NCBI GenBank assembly: GCA_015233515.1
Contig: JADFXS010000115.1
Location: forward strand, 1 to 8,636
Reading direction: 5' to 3'
DNA: 8,636 nucleotides
Source of the DNA: Deltaproteobacteria bacterium
GTDB lineage: Bacteria; Desulfobacterota; Desulfarculia; Adiutricales; JAGVGV01
In this document: positions 7,225 through 8,636 of the stretch, piece after piece
Numbering within the stretch: the stretch's first letter is position 1
Layout of the letters: every line of letters starts with the position of its first letter
Translations under genes and position numbers: made by a program
The notes under the pieces: generated by a model
The model's database searches: none
What the model was told of the DNA's origin: nothing
What the model saw: only the letters and a program-made list of their open reading frames with translations

Positions 7225-7262
7225 ACCATTTTTAGAGATGGTTGCAAAAAGGACAGTTTTGC
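7225..7262. repeat. Two small inverted repeats after the binding-protein gene
   Basis: ACCAT (7225-7229) pairs with ATGGT (7238-7242), and GCAAAA (7244-7249) pairs with TTTTGC (7257-7262). They lie directly downstream of the binding-protein stop in the minus-strand transcript. Each is short and could be chance; together with the larger palindrome they make a structured 3' region. Confidence 0.4.
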
Positions 7263-7272
7263 CGTCGTCTCT

Positions 7273-8109
7273 TTACTCGACTAATTTACGCCATTCATCG
7301 CTTTCAAACCAGTAGGCTTTCCTTTCCTTCAGCCATCCTTCGGAGGCCACCAGGGTGATCCAACTGTTGAAAACATTGAGGGTATCCACGTCGCCTTTTT
7401 TGAGTGCAAAGGCAATGGGTTCCATGGTGAAGGTATCCTCGGGCAGAGGCATGAAGACCTTGTCCGGGTGTTGCAGGGCTTCGAACCTGGGCCTGGGGGC
7501 CGAAGAAACCACGCCGTGCACGTTGCCGTTGACCAGTTCCTGAAAAGCCTTGGTCTCGTCGTCGAACATTCTCAGCTTGGCCTTGGGCATGAATTTCTTG
7601 CAGGCGTCGACGGCCGTGGTGCCCATGCGCACCGCCAGTTCCACGTTTTCCTTATTGAAATCAGCCAGCGATTTGAACCCCTTGGCTTTTTCCTTATTCG
7701 CCGCCAGGGATTGCCCGGTCATGTCGTAGGGGAAGCTGAAGTTGACCTTGAGGGAACGTTCGGTCTTGATACCCATGCCGCCGATAATCACGTCGAATTT
7801 GCCGGTTAAAAGAGCCGGAATGATGCCGTCCCATTTGGTGGGCACGAATTCCACTTGTACGCCCAGATCCTTGGCCAGCCTGGTGGCCACGTCGATTTCA
7901 AAGCCGACCAGTTTTCCGGTCTTATCCTGCATGGCCCACGGGACAAAGGTGGACATGCCCACTCGCAGGACTTTGCGTTTCATCACTTGTTCGATAGTGC
8001 TTTCATCGGTCAATTTTTGCTGAATTTCTCCAGCCTTGGTATAGGCGGACAGACTGAAAACCAGGGTTAACGTAATTAAACCAACCAGAACCCACGACCA
8101 CTTTTTCAT
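7273..8109 (-). CDS. Periplasmic polar-amino-acid-type solute-binding protein
   Basis: 278 residues from the ATG at 8109, chosen because AGGAGG sits 6 bases upstream; an in-frame ATG at 8142 would overlap the ATPase stop and put 11 residues before the signal peptide. The signal peptide is about 1-26 (MKK, hydrophobic core, then SAYTKA). The mature part shows the family-3 binding-protein signature GFEIDVATRLAKDLG (69-83), GGMGIKTER (110-118), FSFPY (124-128) and GTTA (163-166). R118 matches the arginine that holds the ligand carboxylate. The position that usually carries an Asp for the ligand amino group appears to read SSAP (202-205). It delivers ligand to the permease encoded downstream. Substrate is unknown; an amino acid or related carboxylate is likely. 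Confidence 0.94.
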   Translation of the reverse strand: MKKWSWVLVGLITLTLVFSLSAYTKAGEIQQKLTDESTIEQVMKRKVLRVGMSTFVPWAMQDKTGKLVGFEIDVATRLAKDLGVQVEFVPTKWDGIIPALLTGKFDVIIGGMGIKTERSLKVNFSFPYDMTGQSLAANKEKAKGFKSLADFNKENVELAVRMGTTAVDACKKFMPKAKLRMFDDETKAFQELVNGNVHGVVSSAPRPRFEALQHPDKVFMPLPEDTFTMEPIAFALKKGDVDTLNVFNSWITLVASEGWLKERKAYWFESDEWRKLVE

Positions 8110-8115
8110 AATACC

Positions 8116-8121
8116 CCTCCT
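8116..8121 (-). promoter_or_regulatory. Ribosome binding site of the binding-protein gene
   Basis: On the minus strand AGGAGG lies 6 bases before the ATG at 8109. It fixes the start there and fits high expression of a binding protein, in contrast to the permease, which lacks a visible site. Confidence 0.85.
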
Positions 8122-8134
8122 GATGATAATGTAG

Positions 8135-8636
8135 TTATTCACTCACGCCTCTTTTGGTCCGAATCGATCGGTCTTCAAAGAGAGACGGACTACACAAAAT
8201 TTGGCTCAAAAAATTCTTGGTCCGTTCTTCTTGCGGATTATTGAAAAAATGCTCGGCCGTGCCTTCTTCCACGATCCGGCCGTCTTCCATGAAAATGACC
8301 CGGTCGCTCACTTCACGGGCAAAGCCCATTTCATGGGTTACCACGATCATGGTCATACCTTCGCGCGCCAGGGTTCTCATGACTTCCAGCACCTCGCCGA
8401 TCATTTCCGGGTCCAGGGCGCTGGTGGCTTCATCAAAAAGCATGACCCGCGGTTTCATGGCCAGGGCCCGGGCAATGGCCACGCGCTGCTGCTGCCCGCC
8501 GCTGAGCTGGCTGGGATAGCTGTCGGCCTTGTCCTGCAGGTTGACCTTGCCCAGAAGCTCCAGGGAGTCTTCCCGGGCCTGGGCCTTGGATTTGTTCCGA
8601 ACCAGGATCTGAGCCAGATTGATGTTTTCCAGCACC
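8135..8636 (-). CDS. Amino-acid ABC transporter ATPase (GlnQ/HisP type), 5' end cut by window edge
   Basis: The C-terminal 166 or so residues are visible; Walker A and the Q-loop lie beyond the right edge. Counting from the first full codon at 8635: ABC signature LSGGQQQR (44-51), Walker B VMLFDE (64-69), D-loop SALD (72-75) and H-loop histidine H101 in [16 protein letters not shown]. All visible catalytic elements are intact. The opening VLENINLAQ matches the region after the Q-loop in polar-amino-acid importers, so the codon at 8635 is an internal valine and not a start. About 20 residues follow the usual FLSQIL end. The stop at 8135 lies 25 bp before the binding-protein start, so the two are almost certainly co-transcribed. 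It powers import by the permease encoded downstream. Confidence 0.95.
   Translation of the reverse strand, partial: VLENINLAQILVRNKSKAQAREDSLELLGKVNLQDKADSYPSQLSGGQQQRVAIARALAMKPRVMLFDEATSALDPEMIGEVLEVMRTLAREGMTMIVVTHEMGFAREVSDRVIFMEDGRIVEEGTAEHFFNNPQEERTKNFLSQILCSPSLFEDRSIRTKRGVSE

Noticed and set aside
7468..8070. Plus-strand open frames across the binding-protein gene
   Set aside because: They lie antisense to a well-supported gene and have no recognisable domain or ribosome binding site.
8110..8142. Upstream ATG at 8142 for the binding-protein gene
   Set aside because: It would add 11 residues before a complete signal peptide and overlap the ATPase stop; the AGGAGG at 8116-8121 serves the ATG at 8109.

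Overview
The window looks like ordinary chromosomal DNA of a Gram-negative, mid-50s % GC bacterium. The style of the solute-binding protein, the matching permease and the CMP-kinase-like protein suggests a deltaproteobacterial (Desulfobacterota-type) host. That is an inference from protein style, because no taxonomic marker is present. No tRNA, rRNA, CRISPR array, transposase or phage gene was seen.

Positions 1-5309 (+ strand) hold a tightly packed five-gene unit cut by the left edge: a DUF4350-type membrane protein (5' end missing), a MoxR-family AAA+ ATPase, a DUF58 (vWA-like) protein, a SpoIIM/DUF95 integral membrane protein and an RDD-family membrane protein. Every junction overlaps: 25 bp, then ATGA, GTGA and ATGA. 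This is the widespread but poorly characterised MoxR-DUF58 cluster. The ATPase probably acts as a chaperone or remodeller on the DUF58 protein at a membrane platform made by the other three. The DUF4350 protein carries a roughly 100-residue, highly charged, internally duplicated insert.

Positions 5310-5436 are a gap with no convincing terminator or promoter. Then comes a solitary cytidylate-kinase-like protein (5437-6174, +) with a strong ribosome binding site.

Positions 6204-8636 (- strand, convergent) hold a polar-amino-acid-type ABC importer cut by the right edge. In transcription order it runs ATPase (5' end missing), periplasmic binding protein, permease. The 184-bp gap between the binding protein and the permease carries a perfect 11-bp-stem palindrome, a degenerate second copy and two smaller inverted repeats. 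This resembles a REP-type arrangement that could set unequal expression of the two genes. Both the binding protein and the permease have by-eye departures from positions usually conserved in their families.

No wholly new system is evident. The points most worth a second look are the repeat insert in the DUF4350 protein, the degenerate metal site of the DUF58 protein, the altered ligand-site residues of the binding protein, and the palindrome cluster.
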